From Catenulispora acidiphila DSM 44928 (GTDB taxonomy: Bacteria > Actinomycetota > Actinomycetes > Streptomycetales > Catenulisporaceae): 64,000 nucleotides of DNA. Below, in pieces: positions 33,250 through 40,673 of this stretch. Under the pieces are notes generated by a model. It searched no databases. It was not told where the DNA came from and saw nothing but the letters and a program-made list of their open reading frames with translations. The stretch is taken from positions 8,350,229-8,414,228 of the forward strand of contig NC_013131.1 in the NCBI RefSeq assembly GCF_000024025.1. The letters run 5' to 3'. The translations under genes were made by a program, and so were the position numbers. Each line of letters opens with the position of its first letter. The first letter of the stretch is position 1.

Positions 33250-33831
33250 TCAACGGTCCTCATGGTCCGTGCCCGCGCCGAAACATCGGAACCGCGCCCC
33301 CGGGGGACGCACCGGATGCCAGTCCTCGATCGCGTATCCCTCGTCGCGCAGATCGGTGTACAGACCCTCGGACAGCACCACCGCGAAGCCGTGGCGTTTG
33401 CGGCCGTCGGCTCCGTCGTGGTCGGCGACCGCGGAGGTGACGGCAGCACTGACGGCCGCGGTGACGGCGGCGTCGTTCGCCAGCGCGCGGGCCCGGTCCA
33501 GCCCGGCGCCGGCGAACCCGTCGTCGAGCACCCGCATGATCCCGACGTTCAGCGCCAGCAGTGTCGGCGGGCTGCCGGAGTCCGGCCCGTCGGACTCCGG
33601 CAACCGCGCCGTCACCGCCTCGACGAGGTCGCGGACCAGGCGCACCTCGTCGACGCCCGCCGGCGCGATGGCGGCCTGGGTCCCGTCGTCCAGGACCGCC
33701 AGGAACAAGCGCGCGAACCCTCCCCCCGCGCAGGCCTCGGCCAGCAGTCCCGGCCGGTCCGAGGCCAGCGCCGCGCACAGCCGCCGGGACCCGGTATCCG
33801 GGCCCTGCGATTCGTTCCCCTCGTCGGTCAT
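33250..33831 (-). CDS. Partial cyclase-like-fold protein, first gene of the motif operon
   Basis: The ATG at 33831, with GAGGGGG upstream, gives 193 residues. I do not recognise it by name. Its C-terminal half follows the cyclase-like pattern of its neighbour: LALNVGIMRVLDDGFAGAGLDRARALANDAAV, then HGFAVVLSEGLYTDLRDEGYAIEDWHPVRPPGARFRCFG. The usual first-metal segment is replaced by LFLAVLDDGTQAAIAPAG, so it looks like a catalytically dead relative or a regulatory partner. It lacks the shared C-terminal motif. It is divergent from the Crp-type gene. Confidence 0.6.
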   Translation of the reverse strand: MTDEGNESQGPDTGSRRLCAALASDRPGLLAEACAGGGFARLFLAVLDDGTQAAIAPAGVDEVRLVRDLVEAVTARLPESDGPDSGSPPTLLALNVGIMRVLDDGFAGAGLDRARALANDAAVTAAVSAAVTSAVADHDGADGRKRHGFAVVLSEGLYTDLRDEGYAIEDWHPVRPPGARFRCFGAGTDHEDR

Positions 33832-33897
33832 GCAGAACCCCCTCAGTAGCGGAGCATCGGAGCCGGCTCCTCCCCTCCGCGCTCCACTGTTCACCAC

Positions 33898-33941
33898 TTC
33901 GAGCGATCGAACCCCGTACCAATACGGATTCCGTGGAATCC
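33898..33941. promoter_or_regulatory. Two palindromes between the motif operon and the Crp-type gene
   Basis: TTCGA-N4-TCGAA lies at 33898-33911 and GGATTCC-GT-GGAATCC, a perfect 16-bp palindrome, at 33926-33941. They sit in the 204-bp divergent gap between the starts of the cyclase-like operon and the Crp-type gene. Neither matches the CRP TGTGA-N6-TCACA site. Control by the Crp-type protein is possible but unproven. Confidence 0.55.
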
Positions 33942-34035
33942 CCCGCCCTTGCCGGTAACCGAGCCGGTTCTGAAGTACGTGGCGCACAATGTTCTCGGTA
34001 ATCCCACTTCTCGGGCGATGGCGGAGGAGAACCGC

Positions 34036-34776
34036 ATGGACCATCTGGACCGCTCGGGCCCGGATCCCCTGCGAAGAGCACAGCGCTCTGCCGCGCGCGG
34101 TACTTGGCGCTGGCCGGAGAACAGCCTTTTGGGAAGTCTGCCGGAAGCCACGCGCGAGCGATTCCTGAAGCTGGGCAAGATGGTGCAGCGGCAGCCGGGG
34201 ACCGTCCTGATCCGCGAGGAGGACCAGTCGACCTCCGTGCTGATCCTGCTCGACGGCGTCGTGAAGGTCACCGGCCGCACGCAGGACCAGCGCGAGGCGC
34301 TGCTGGCGGTGCGCGTCGGCGGCGACCTCGTCGGCGAGTTCGGCGCCCTGGACGGCAAACCGCGCTCGGCGACCGTCACCACCTGCGGCACGCTGGTGCT
34401 CCGCCTGGTCACCCGCACGGACTTCCTCGCCGCGCTCAACGCCGATGCCGTGCTGTCCCAAGCGGTCAGCCGCTCCGTCGTGGACAAGCTGCGCGTCGCC
34501 AACAGCCGCCGCATCGACTTCGCCGGCAGCAACGCGCCGACCCGGCTGGCCCGCGTCATCTACGACTTGGCGATGACCTACGGCGAGCGCGAGGGCACGA
34601 CCCTCGTCATCCGCTGGCCGCTCACCCAACCAGAGATCGCCTCCCTCGTCGGCGCGGCCGAACCCACGGTTTTCAAGGCGCTCAAACAGTTGCGGGAAGC
34701 TGGCATTGTCAACAACGGTTATCGCCGCATCGCAGTACGCGATATCGACAAGCTGCGCGCTGTGGCGTTTCCGTAA
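34036..34776 (+). CDS. Crp/Fnr-family transcriptional regulator
   Basis: The ATG at 34036 has GGAGGAG ahead of it; 34018 is an alternative. The 246-residue product has a cyclic-nucleotide-binding fold (residues ~30-150: FLKLGKMVQRQPGTVLIREEDQSTSVLILLDGVVKV and VGEFGALDGKPRSATVTTCG). It also has a C-terminal HTH_Crp: WPLTQPEIASLVGAAEPTVFKALKQLREAGIVNN. No Cys cluster of Fnr type is present. Because it is divergent from cyclase-like genes, a cNMP-sensing link is attractive but inferred. Confidence 0.88.
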   Translation: MDHLDRSGPDPLRRAQRSAARGTWRWPENSLLGSLPEATRERFLKLGKMVQRQPGTVLIREEDQSTSVLILLDGVVKVTGRTQDQREALLAVRVGGDLVGEFGALDGKPRSATVTTCGTLVLRLVTRTDFLAALNADAVLSQAVSRSVVDKLRVANSRRIDFAGSNAPTRLARVIYDLAMTYGEREGTTLVIRWPLTQPEIASLVGAAEPTVFKALKQLREAGIVNNGYRRIAVRDIDKLRAVAFP

Positions 34777-34806
34777 AAGCCCGACTCGACTATTCCCGGT
34801 ATTCCT

Positions 34807-37806
34807 TTAGGTGCGCAGCAGCCACGCCAGATTCTCCGATACGCCAGCCAGGTCGTCCTCGTAGAGTCCCGGATGAGCCGCGACGAGACCGCGGTACAGC
34901 GCCACGGCCTCCGAGAGCGCTTCGATGGCAGCACCCTGACGTCCTACGTCCTCACGGCGCAGCCCCAGCTTGTTGAGCGCGATCGCCAACGCGGGACGGA
35001 CCGCCGGAACGTCCTCAGCCGCCTGCCGCAGCCCTTCGACAGCCCGCTCGGCCGCGTCGAGCGCCGCTTCCCTGCGTCCGACGGCGCTCAGATACCCGGA
35101 CAGGTTCGCCAGCGCTTCGGCGAGTAGCACGCGATGCGGCTCGGGATCCGACGCCGTCAACCGCTCGTGGATCGCGACCGCTTCTTCCGCGACCGACAGG
35201 GCTTCGGCGGCTTGATCGTGCTCGCTGAGGTGGACGGCCAACGTGGTGAGCGCGTGCGCCAGCCGATAGGAGTAGGCGTCCGCATCTCCTGCGGCGAGCC
35301 GCCTCCACACTGCGGCGGACTCGCGGGTCCGCTCCAGCGCTTCGGCGTGACGACCGGTCCGGGAAAGGGCGACGCCCTCGTTGTGCAGAGACAGCGCGAG
35401 CTGCGGTTCGTGCACTGCCGGAAGCCGGTCGGCCAACTCGCGGCAGACGGCCGTGGCCTCGCGATGCTGAACCAACGCGTCTTGGTACCGTCCCCGCGCC
35501 CCGAGCGCACCGGCCAGGCGGCCGAGCGCGCGGGCGAGTTCGGGCTGGTAAACGTCGCGGTTCGCGGCCGCGTGGACGCGGAGCAACCGCACCGCCTCGG
35601 CAGCAGCACGCTCGGCTTCCTCGTCGTGGCCCATGTCGGCGGCGCGGAAGCTGATGCCTATCAGGGCTTGCGCGAGGTCCGGCTCGTATCGCGCTGGTTC
35701 CTGTGCCGCCAGACGACGGATGACCTCGAGCCCTTCGCGCGCGACCGCCAACGCCTGAGCCGCGCGGTGATTGCCGCCGAGGGTGGAGGCGAGGTTGCTC
35801 AGAGCGTCGGCGAGGAAGCGGTCGAACGTCGCCGGATCGTCGTAAGCGAGGCGGCGGTAGAGGTCCACGGTCTCTGCCGCCGTATCGGGATCGGGCCGTC
35901 CCTGCCGGCCCTCGACGCTGGTGAGGTTCTGCAACGACGAGGCGAGGACGGCGTCGAACTCACCGGGTCTCTTCGCGGCGAGACGCTTCAACGCGGACAC
36001 CGCGAGGCGCGAGGCGTTCAGCGCCTCAGCGGTTTGACCCGCCGCCAGCAGATGCGCGGCGTAGTCGGCCATCGTCGTGGCCATCAGACCGGTGTGTGCG
36101 GCGGGATCCTGCTTGGCGAGGTCGACGGTGAGCCGGACGGCGCGCAGTCCCTCGTTCTTCGCCTCATCCCAGAGTCCTGCGTTCGCCAGCCGGTAGGCGA
36201 GGTCCGAGTGGATCCACGCCTGCGCCTGGAGATCGTCCGTCTCGGCGAGCCGTTTGCGCGCGAGGCGTCGTGCCACCGCGGCGATGCCGGTGTCGAGTTC
36301 GACGCTGCGGCGAGGCAGAAGCGGCTCGACGGCCTCGAACAAGGCGATCGGTGCATCGTCGAGCCCTGACAGGGCACTGAGCGCAGCCGCCCCCGCATCG
36401 GGCGCGAGCGCCGGATCAGCCAGCAGCACCGGATACAGGCACTGCTCCCCCACATGCGGCCAGCGCTCTGCGGCGGCTGCGAGGAAGATGACGGCGCGAG
36501 GCGTCCACGAGGCCGCCCTCGCCTGAGATCCGCGCGCCAACAAGCCGGCGGTGGTTGAAGGCGCCCACGTCTGGTCGGGGTACTCCGCGTGGTACTGATG
36601 CCCGGGAATGGTCAGCGCGAGGAAGTCTTCCGCCAGGCGGTCCGGGTAGAGCGGTTCGAGCGCCAGCTCGGCTTCGGGCGGCGGATAGCAGACGGCATGG
36701 TCGCCGACGATCTGCTCAGGGTTCTGATCCAGGCCGAGCCGGGACAGCGCGGCCATCGCCGCCGTGCGATCCGTCGCGCCGGTCAGCGCCGCCGCGAACA
36801 CGGCGTGGTTCATGACGGACGGCGGTGTCCGGTAGGTGCGCTCGCCGGGATTGAGTTCGTAATCGGGGTCGCCGTGGAGCAGGCGCCAGTGACGGTGCTC
36901 GCGGTTCAGGAGGTAGATGGTCAGCCCGGCCATGTCGCGCGGCGTCCGGTCGCCGTTGATCCGCGCGTCGACGGCGACCAGCGCCGCCATGTGCACGGCC
37001 AGCGTCAGTCCGAAGGCGGGGTCCGTCAGCGAGACCGGCGGGGGAAGGTCCTCCAGGTCTGCGGGGATCTCGCGACCGGAGGGCCCGGTCACCGCCCCGC
37101 GCCGGTAGACGTCGGCGAAGGCGTCGCGCGCCGCGGTGAACATCTGCGACCGGTCCTCGCCGTCCTCCGGGAGCGGCTCGATCACCTGCGCCGACGTCGA
37201 GATCTGCTGGTCGGTCAGCGTGGCGGCGACCGCCGGCCACATCTCGGCGGTCCGCGCGATCAACAGGACTCTGGTGCGGACTTGGGAGTGGAAGAGCAGC
37301 CGGTTGGACAGCAGCGTCATCAGATGCGTGTAGGGCCACTGCTCCGCGTAGTCGACGACCAGGAGCAAACCGTTCGCGCTCTCGGCGCGCAGATCCTGGC
37401 TGGCGGCGCTGGAGATGAACGCGCCGGGTCCGTGGACGGCGGTCACCACCTTCCAGCCGTCGGCCACAGCGGCGGCTGAGATCTGGGCCGCCAGGCGGCT
37501 TTTGCCCGCGCCGCCCGGTCCGCGCAGCCAGCGCACGTCCAGGCGCGGCCGGCTCATGCGCCAGTCCCGCAGTTCTCCGAGCTCTGATTCCCGTCCGGTG
37601 AAGCCGACGACCTCGAACCGGGCGTTCAGCATCCGGCTCGGCGGTTCGGCGAGGAAGCCGGGGTCCGTCTCGGGCGCGCCGCGCCATTCGGACAGCAGGA
37701 ACAGCGGCACGCCGTCGCCGTAGACGTGGAGATCGGCGCCCATGACCGCGATGCCGATGCCGTTCTCGATGCGGAAGATCTGCTGGTACACCGGGTGAAC
37801 CCCCAC
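34807..37806 (-). CDS. STAND-type NTPase with TPR array and N-terminal motif
   Basis: A GTG start gives 999 residues. The N-terminal ~60 residues include IENGIGIAVMGADLHVY (13-29), similar to the tails of three neighbouring small proteins. The NTPase follows: RFEVVGFTGRESELGELRDW, Walker A GPGGAGKS (96-103) and Walker B GLLLVVDYAEQW (about 146-156), as in NLR-like STAND proteins. From about residue 560 to the end are many TPR-type repeats (ALAVAREGLEVIRRLAAQEPARYEPDLAQALIGI and similar), typical sensor arms. The Shine-Dalgarno site is weak. It converges on the Crp-type gene. Confidence 0.88.
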   Translation of the reverse strand: MGVHPVYQQIFRIENGIGIAVMGADLHVYGDGVPLFLLSEWRGAPETDPGFLAEPPSRMLNARFEVVGFTGRESELGELRDWRMSRPRLDVRWLRGPGGAGKSRLAAQISAAAVADGWKVVTAVHGPGAFISSAASQDLRAESANGLLLVVDYAEQWPYTHLMTLLSNRLLFHSQVRTRVLLIARTAEMWPAVAATLTDQQISTSAQVIEPLPEDGEDRSQMFTAARDAFADVYRRGAVTGPSGREIPADLEDLPPPVSLTDPAFGLTLAVHMAALVAVDARINGDRTPRDMAGLTIYLLNREHRHWRLLHGDPDYELNPGERTYRTPPSVMNHAVFAAALTGATDRTAAMAALSRLGLDQNPEQIVGDHAVCYPPPEAELALEPLYPDRLAEDFLALTIPGHQYHAEYPDQTWAPSTTAGLLARGSQARAASWTPRAVIFLAAAAERWPHVGEQCLYPVLLADPALAPDAGAAALSALSGLDDAPIALFEAVEPLLPRRSVELDTGIAAVARRLARKRLAETDDLQAQAWIHSDLAYRLANAGLWDEAKNEGLRAVRLTVDLAKQDPAAHTGLMATTMADYAAHLLAAGQTAEALNASRLAVSALKRLAAKRPGEFDAVLASSLQNLTSVEGRQGRPDPDTAAETVDLYRRLAYDDPATFDRFLADALSNLASTLGGNHRAAQALAVAREGLEVIRRLAAQEPARYEPDLAQALIGISFRAADMGHDEEAERAAAEAVRLLRVHAAANRDVYQPELARALGRLAGALGARGRYQDALVQHREATAVCRELADRLPAVHEPQLALSLHNEGVALSRTGRHAEALERTRESAAVWRRLAAGDADAYSYRLAHALTTLAVHLSEHDQAAEALSVAEEAVAIHERLTASDPEPHRVLLAEALANLSGYLSAVGRREAALDAAERAVEGLRQAAEDVPAVRPALAIALNKLGLRREDVGRQGAAIEALSEAVALYRGLVAAHPGLYEDDLAGVSENLAWLLRT

Positions 37807-37912
37807 ATGGGAAATATCGAGAATCCCGTACTAAGACCGATTGTCCGCCTCAGAACAGGTCCACGGTGGTGCCACGCGACATCGGGCCCTGAGAAACCTG
37901 CGGAGGACGACC

Positions 37913-38764
37913 ATGACCGACCCGTACGACAGCTCCGGTCCCGGCGGGGGCAGCCCCGGCGGACCGGACCAGGAGGGCTCCGGCGGCGGCGTCGGAGCCA
38001 TGGACCACGTGCGCGCGGCGTGGCAGACGCCGGGCGGCAAGATGCTCGCGGTGATCCCGGCGGTGGTCGCGCTGATCCTCGGCGGCGCGGCCGGCGCCGC
38101 GCTGGGCGGCGGTGGCGGGTCGAAGAAGCCGGAGATCGTCTCCGCGCCCGGTCCGACGGATTTCGTCACCGTCACCGCGACGGGGACATCGTCCGCCGGC
38201 TCGGACGGATCGGGCGCGGGATCCTCCGGCTCGACCACGGCCAGCGGCACCGGCACGCCGACCGGGACCCCGACGGGATCGGCGGCCAGTCTGCCGAGCA
38301 CGAATCCCACGCAGATCGGCGTCGTGCCGCTGGCGGACCTGACGCCGGCCAGCGGGCCGTGGCGGTCCCGCAACGCGAGCCCCATGCTCAACGGCGCGCT
38401 CCAGCAGTTCGCGATCATCCAGGACCTGGAGGACGCCAACACCAACGGCGACGTGGGATACAACCTCGGTCGCTACTACACGAAGTTCACCGGGGTCATC
38501 GGGCTGGACGACAACTCGCCGAAGTCCACGCTGCACCCCACGATCGAGATCGACGGCGACGGGCTGAAGATCGCCACGTTCACGCCGACGCTGGGCCATC
38601 CGGCGCAGATCAGCCTCGACGTGACCGGGGTGCTGCGGCTGGACGTCAAGTACACCAGCCTCGACAGCGACGGCAACGACAGCGTCGCGGGCTCGCTCGT
38701 CCTCGGCAACGGCCAGCTGACGACGGTCCCCGGCTACCACCCGCCGGCGCCGAGCTCGTCCTGA
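37913..38764 (+). CDS. Membrane-anchored protein with NPCBM-like domain
   Basis: The ATG at 37913 with GGAGGAC gives 283 residues. The first ~40 residues are Gly/Pro-rich. One membrane helix (GGKMLAVIPAVVALILGGAAGAALGG) is followed by a Ser/Thr/Gly stalk, so the C-terminal ~150 residues are outside. That part reads like an NPCBM sugar-binding domain: YNLGRYYTKFTGVIGLDDNS and EIDGDGLKIATFTPTLGHPAQISLDVTGV. Its ligand is unknown. It is divergent from the STAND gene across about 106 bp. Confidence 0.75.
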   Translation: MTDPYDSSGPGGGSPGGPDQEGSGGGVGAMDHVRAAWQTPGGKMLAVIPAVVALILGGAAGAALGGGGGSKKPEIVSAPGPTDFVTVTATGTSSAGSDGSGAGSSGSTTASGTGTPTGTPTGSAASLPSTNPTQIGVVPLADLTPASGPWRSRNASPMLNGALQQFAIIQDLEDANTNGDVGYNLGRYYTKFTGVIGLDDNSPKSTLHPTIEIDGDGLKIATFTPTLGHPAQISLDVTGVLRLDVKYTSLDSDGNDSVAGSLVLGNGQLTTVPGYHPPAPSSS

Positions 38765-38803
38765 GGCCCGGCTCTCCATCCGCTCTGGAAAGGAGTAAGC
38801 ACC

Positions 38804-39148
38804 ATGGCACGCGAAGGCGAAAGCTTCCGGTTCGACGGAGGCGCGGCGACGTTCTGGGGCACCGCGCTGCTGGCGGGGTTCATCACGGTGTTCACGCTCG
38901 GCGTCTGCTACCCGTTCGGGGTGGTGCTGATGCAGCGCTGGCAGGCCAAGCACTCCTTCATCGACGGCCGGCGGCTGGTGTTCACCGGCTCGGCCTGGGG
39001 GTTGTTCGGCAACTGGATCAAGTGGTGGTTCTTCTGCCTCATCACGCTGGGGATCTACGGGTTCTGGGTGATTCCGCGGCTGACGCAGTGGAAGTGGCAG
39101 AACACCGCGTTCGACCCGGCGGCGCAGCCGGCACCGTACGTCCAGTGA
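38804..39148 (+). CDS. DUF898-like membrane protein
   Basis: A 114-residue membrane protein with AAAGGAG before the ATG. Two or more hydrophobic helices flank a conserved segment: FGVVLMQRWQAKHSFIDGRRLVFTGSAWGLFGNWIKWWFFCLITLGIYGFW, matching DUF898. The C-terminal tail is short. It follows the NPCBM-like gene by 39 bp and probably forms an operon with it. The function is unknown. Confidence 0.8.
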   Translation: MAREGESFRFDGGAATFWGTALLAGFITVFTLGVCYPFGVVLMQRWQAKHSFIDGRRLVFTGSAWGLFGNWIKWWFFCLITLGIYGFWVIPRLTQWKWQNTAFDPAAQPAPYVQ

Positions 39149-39178
39149 GCTTGCGGGAGCTGACTGGTGCGGGAATCG

Positions 39179-39215
39179 GCCCGGCCCGAGCGATGAGTCG
39201 TCGCTCGCGCCGGGC
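39179..39215. terminator. Bidirectional hairpin between DUF898 and ROK genes
   Basis: GCCCGGC-C-CGAGCGA pairs with TCGCTCG-C-GCCGGGC with one C-C mismatch and a 7-nt loop, followed by TTTG. It lies between convergent genes. Confidence 0.7.
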
Positions 39216-39251
39216 TTTGCTGTGCGGATGTCCTTGTGGAGTGGCCCTCGC

Positions 39252-40460
39252 TCAGCGCTCCTCGCGTCGGCCGCCGTCGGCCAGCAGCCGCGCGACCGGA
39301 AGCGTCGCCGCTCCGAGTGCCGTCGCCGAGGGACCGAGTTCGCCCGGCTCGATGCGCGTGAATTCCTGCAGGTAGGGCAGGGCGTGCCGGCGCACGACGC
39401 GCCGGACGGCGGGAAGCAGGGCCGCGTCGCAGAGCAACGCGCCGGCCCAGCCGGAGATGATCACCCGGTCCGGGGCGACGAGGTTAATCAGGTTGCTGAT
39501 TCCCACGCCGAGGTAGGTCGCCGTGGCGTCCAGAACCTCGAGCGCCGCGGATTCGTGGTGCTGGGAGGCGCGGGCGACGAGTTCGGACAGCTGGGCTTCG
39601 ACGCCGTCTTCGGCCAGCGGAGTGCTGCCCGGCGTCGCGGCGTAGCGCGCGAGGATCGCCTCGGCGCCGATGTAGGTCTCCAGGCAGCCGCGTGCTCCGC
39701 AGCGGCAGTGGGGACCTTCGAGGTCGACGACCGTGTGTCCCCACTCCATGGTGAAGCTGCGCGCTCGGCCGCCGGGACCGGCGGCGAGCGAGAGCGCTCC
39801 GCCGGCGCCGGTACCGAGCAGGAGGGCCACCGCACGTTCGGCGCCTCGTGCGGCTCCGCGCCAGGCTTCGGCTTGACCGAGCGCCATGGCGCCGTTGTCG
39901 ATGTCGGGGGTGAAGCCGAGGCGGTCGCGGAGCAGACCGGCGAGCGGGACCGCGGACCAACCGAGCGTGGGCGCGTGGATCACCGATCCGCCGGCGCCGG
40001 GCACGCCGATGCCGACGCCGAGCAGGTCGTCCACAGCGATCCCGGCGCGTGCGGTGACCGCTGCTATCTCGGACAGAACCTGGTCGGCGACCTGCTGCGG
40101 CGGGACGCGCGGGATGTCCACGGGCCGCGCCTCTTCGGCGACCGGATGCAGGGTCCAGTCGAAGAGCCCGACCCGGATCTCGGTCTCGCCGATGTCGATG
40201 CCGACGACGTGACCGAACGCTGGCAGGACGCGCAGCAGCGAGCGCGGACGGCCGCCGGCCGAGCTCTGCGAGCCGTTCTCGCCGACGAGTCCGTCGCCGA
40301 TCAGATCCGAGACGACGTTGCTGATCGTCGCCGCGCTGAGTCCGGACGCCCGGGCCAGATCGTTGCGATTTGTTGCCTCGCCCAGGTACAGCCGTGTCAG
40401 CAGATCGGCGCGGTTGTGCCACCGCAGGTCACGAGTCGTTTTCTGGGCGCGGGAGGTCAC
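39252..40460 (-). CDS. ROK-family transcriptional regulator (NagC/XylR type)
   Basis: A 402-residue protein. Residues ~10-70 form a winged HTH: TNRNDLARASGLSAATISNVVSDLIGDGLV. The ROK sugar-kinase fold follows: VVGIDIGETEIRVGLFD, the catalytic-type loop GVGIGVPGAGG, and the zinc site CRCGARGCLE. Regulators of this group respond to sugars and repress nearby catabolic genes. It is divergent from the GH30 gene across 213 bp that hold palindromes, so that gene is its most likely target. Confidence 0.9.
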   Translation of the reverse strand: MTSRAQKTTRDLRWHNRADLLTRLYLGEATNRNDLARASGLSAATISNVVSDLIGDGLVGENGSQSSAGGRPRSLLRVLPAFGHVVGIDIGETEIRVGLFDWTLHPVAEEARPVDIPRVPPQQVADQVLSEIAAVTARAGIAVDDLLGVGIGVPGAGGSVIHAPTLGWSAVPLAGLLRDRLGFTPDIDNGAMALGQAEAWRGAARGAERAVALLLGTGAGGALSLAAGPGGRARSFTMEWGHTVVDLEGPHCRCGARGCLETYIGAEAILARYAATPGSTPLAEDGVEAQLSELVARASQHHESAALEVLDATATYLGVGISNLINLVAPDRVIISGWAGALLCDAALLPAVRRVVRRHALPYLQEFTRIEPGELGPSATALGAATLPVARLLADGGRREER

Positions 40461-40520
40461 GGGACGGATTCTGCCATGCCCTCGGTCCGCGGGGTCGGGT
40501 CCTGCTGATCCACACCGAAG

Positions 40521-40588
40521 TGGTCTGGACCGATTGGTTTAGACCCTTGACGAGAGCAGGCGCCAGGAGTTCAATCACGTCTTGAACT
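40521..40588 (+). promoter_or_regulatory. dre-like sites, -35 box and a ROK-type palindrome before the GH30 gene
   Basis: TGGTCTGGACCGATT (40521-40535) matches the chitinase operator except for one base. It is followed directly by TGGTTTAGACCC (40535-40546), a second dre-like site, and by TTGACG (40547-40552) as a likely -35. A perfect inverted repeat AGTTCAA-N7-TTGAACT follows at 40568-40588. The first pair suggests DasR-type control; the second could be the site of the ROK protein. Both are inferences. Confidence 0.7.
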
Positions 40589-40673
40589 AAGCAGTGAATA
40601 AAAGAGCTGACGATCAAGCTCGAGCCAGCGCGCCTTCCCCACTCCCCCACGCAGTAACTGAGGCGGTGCCCCC

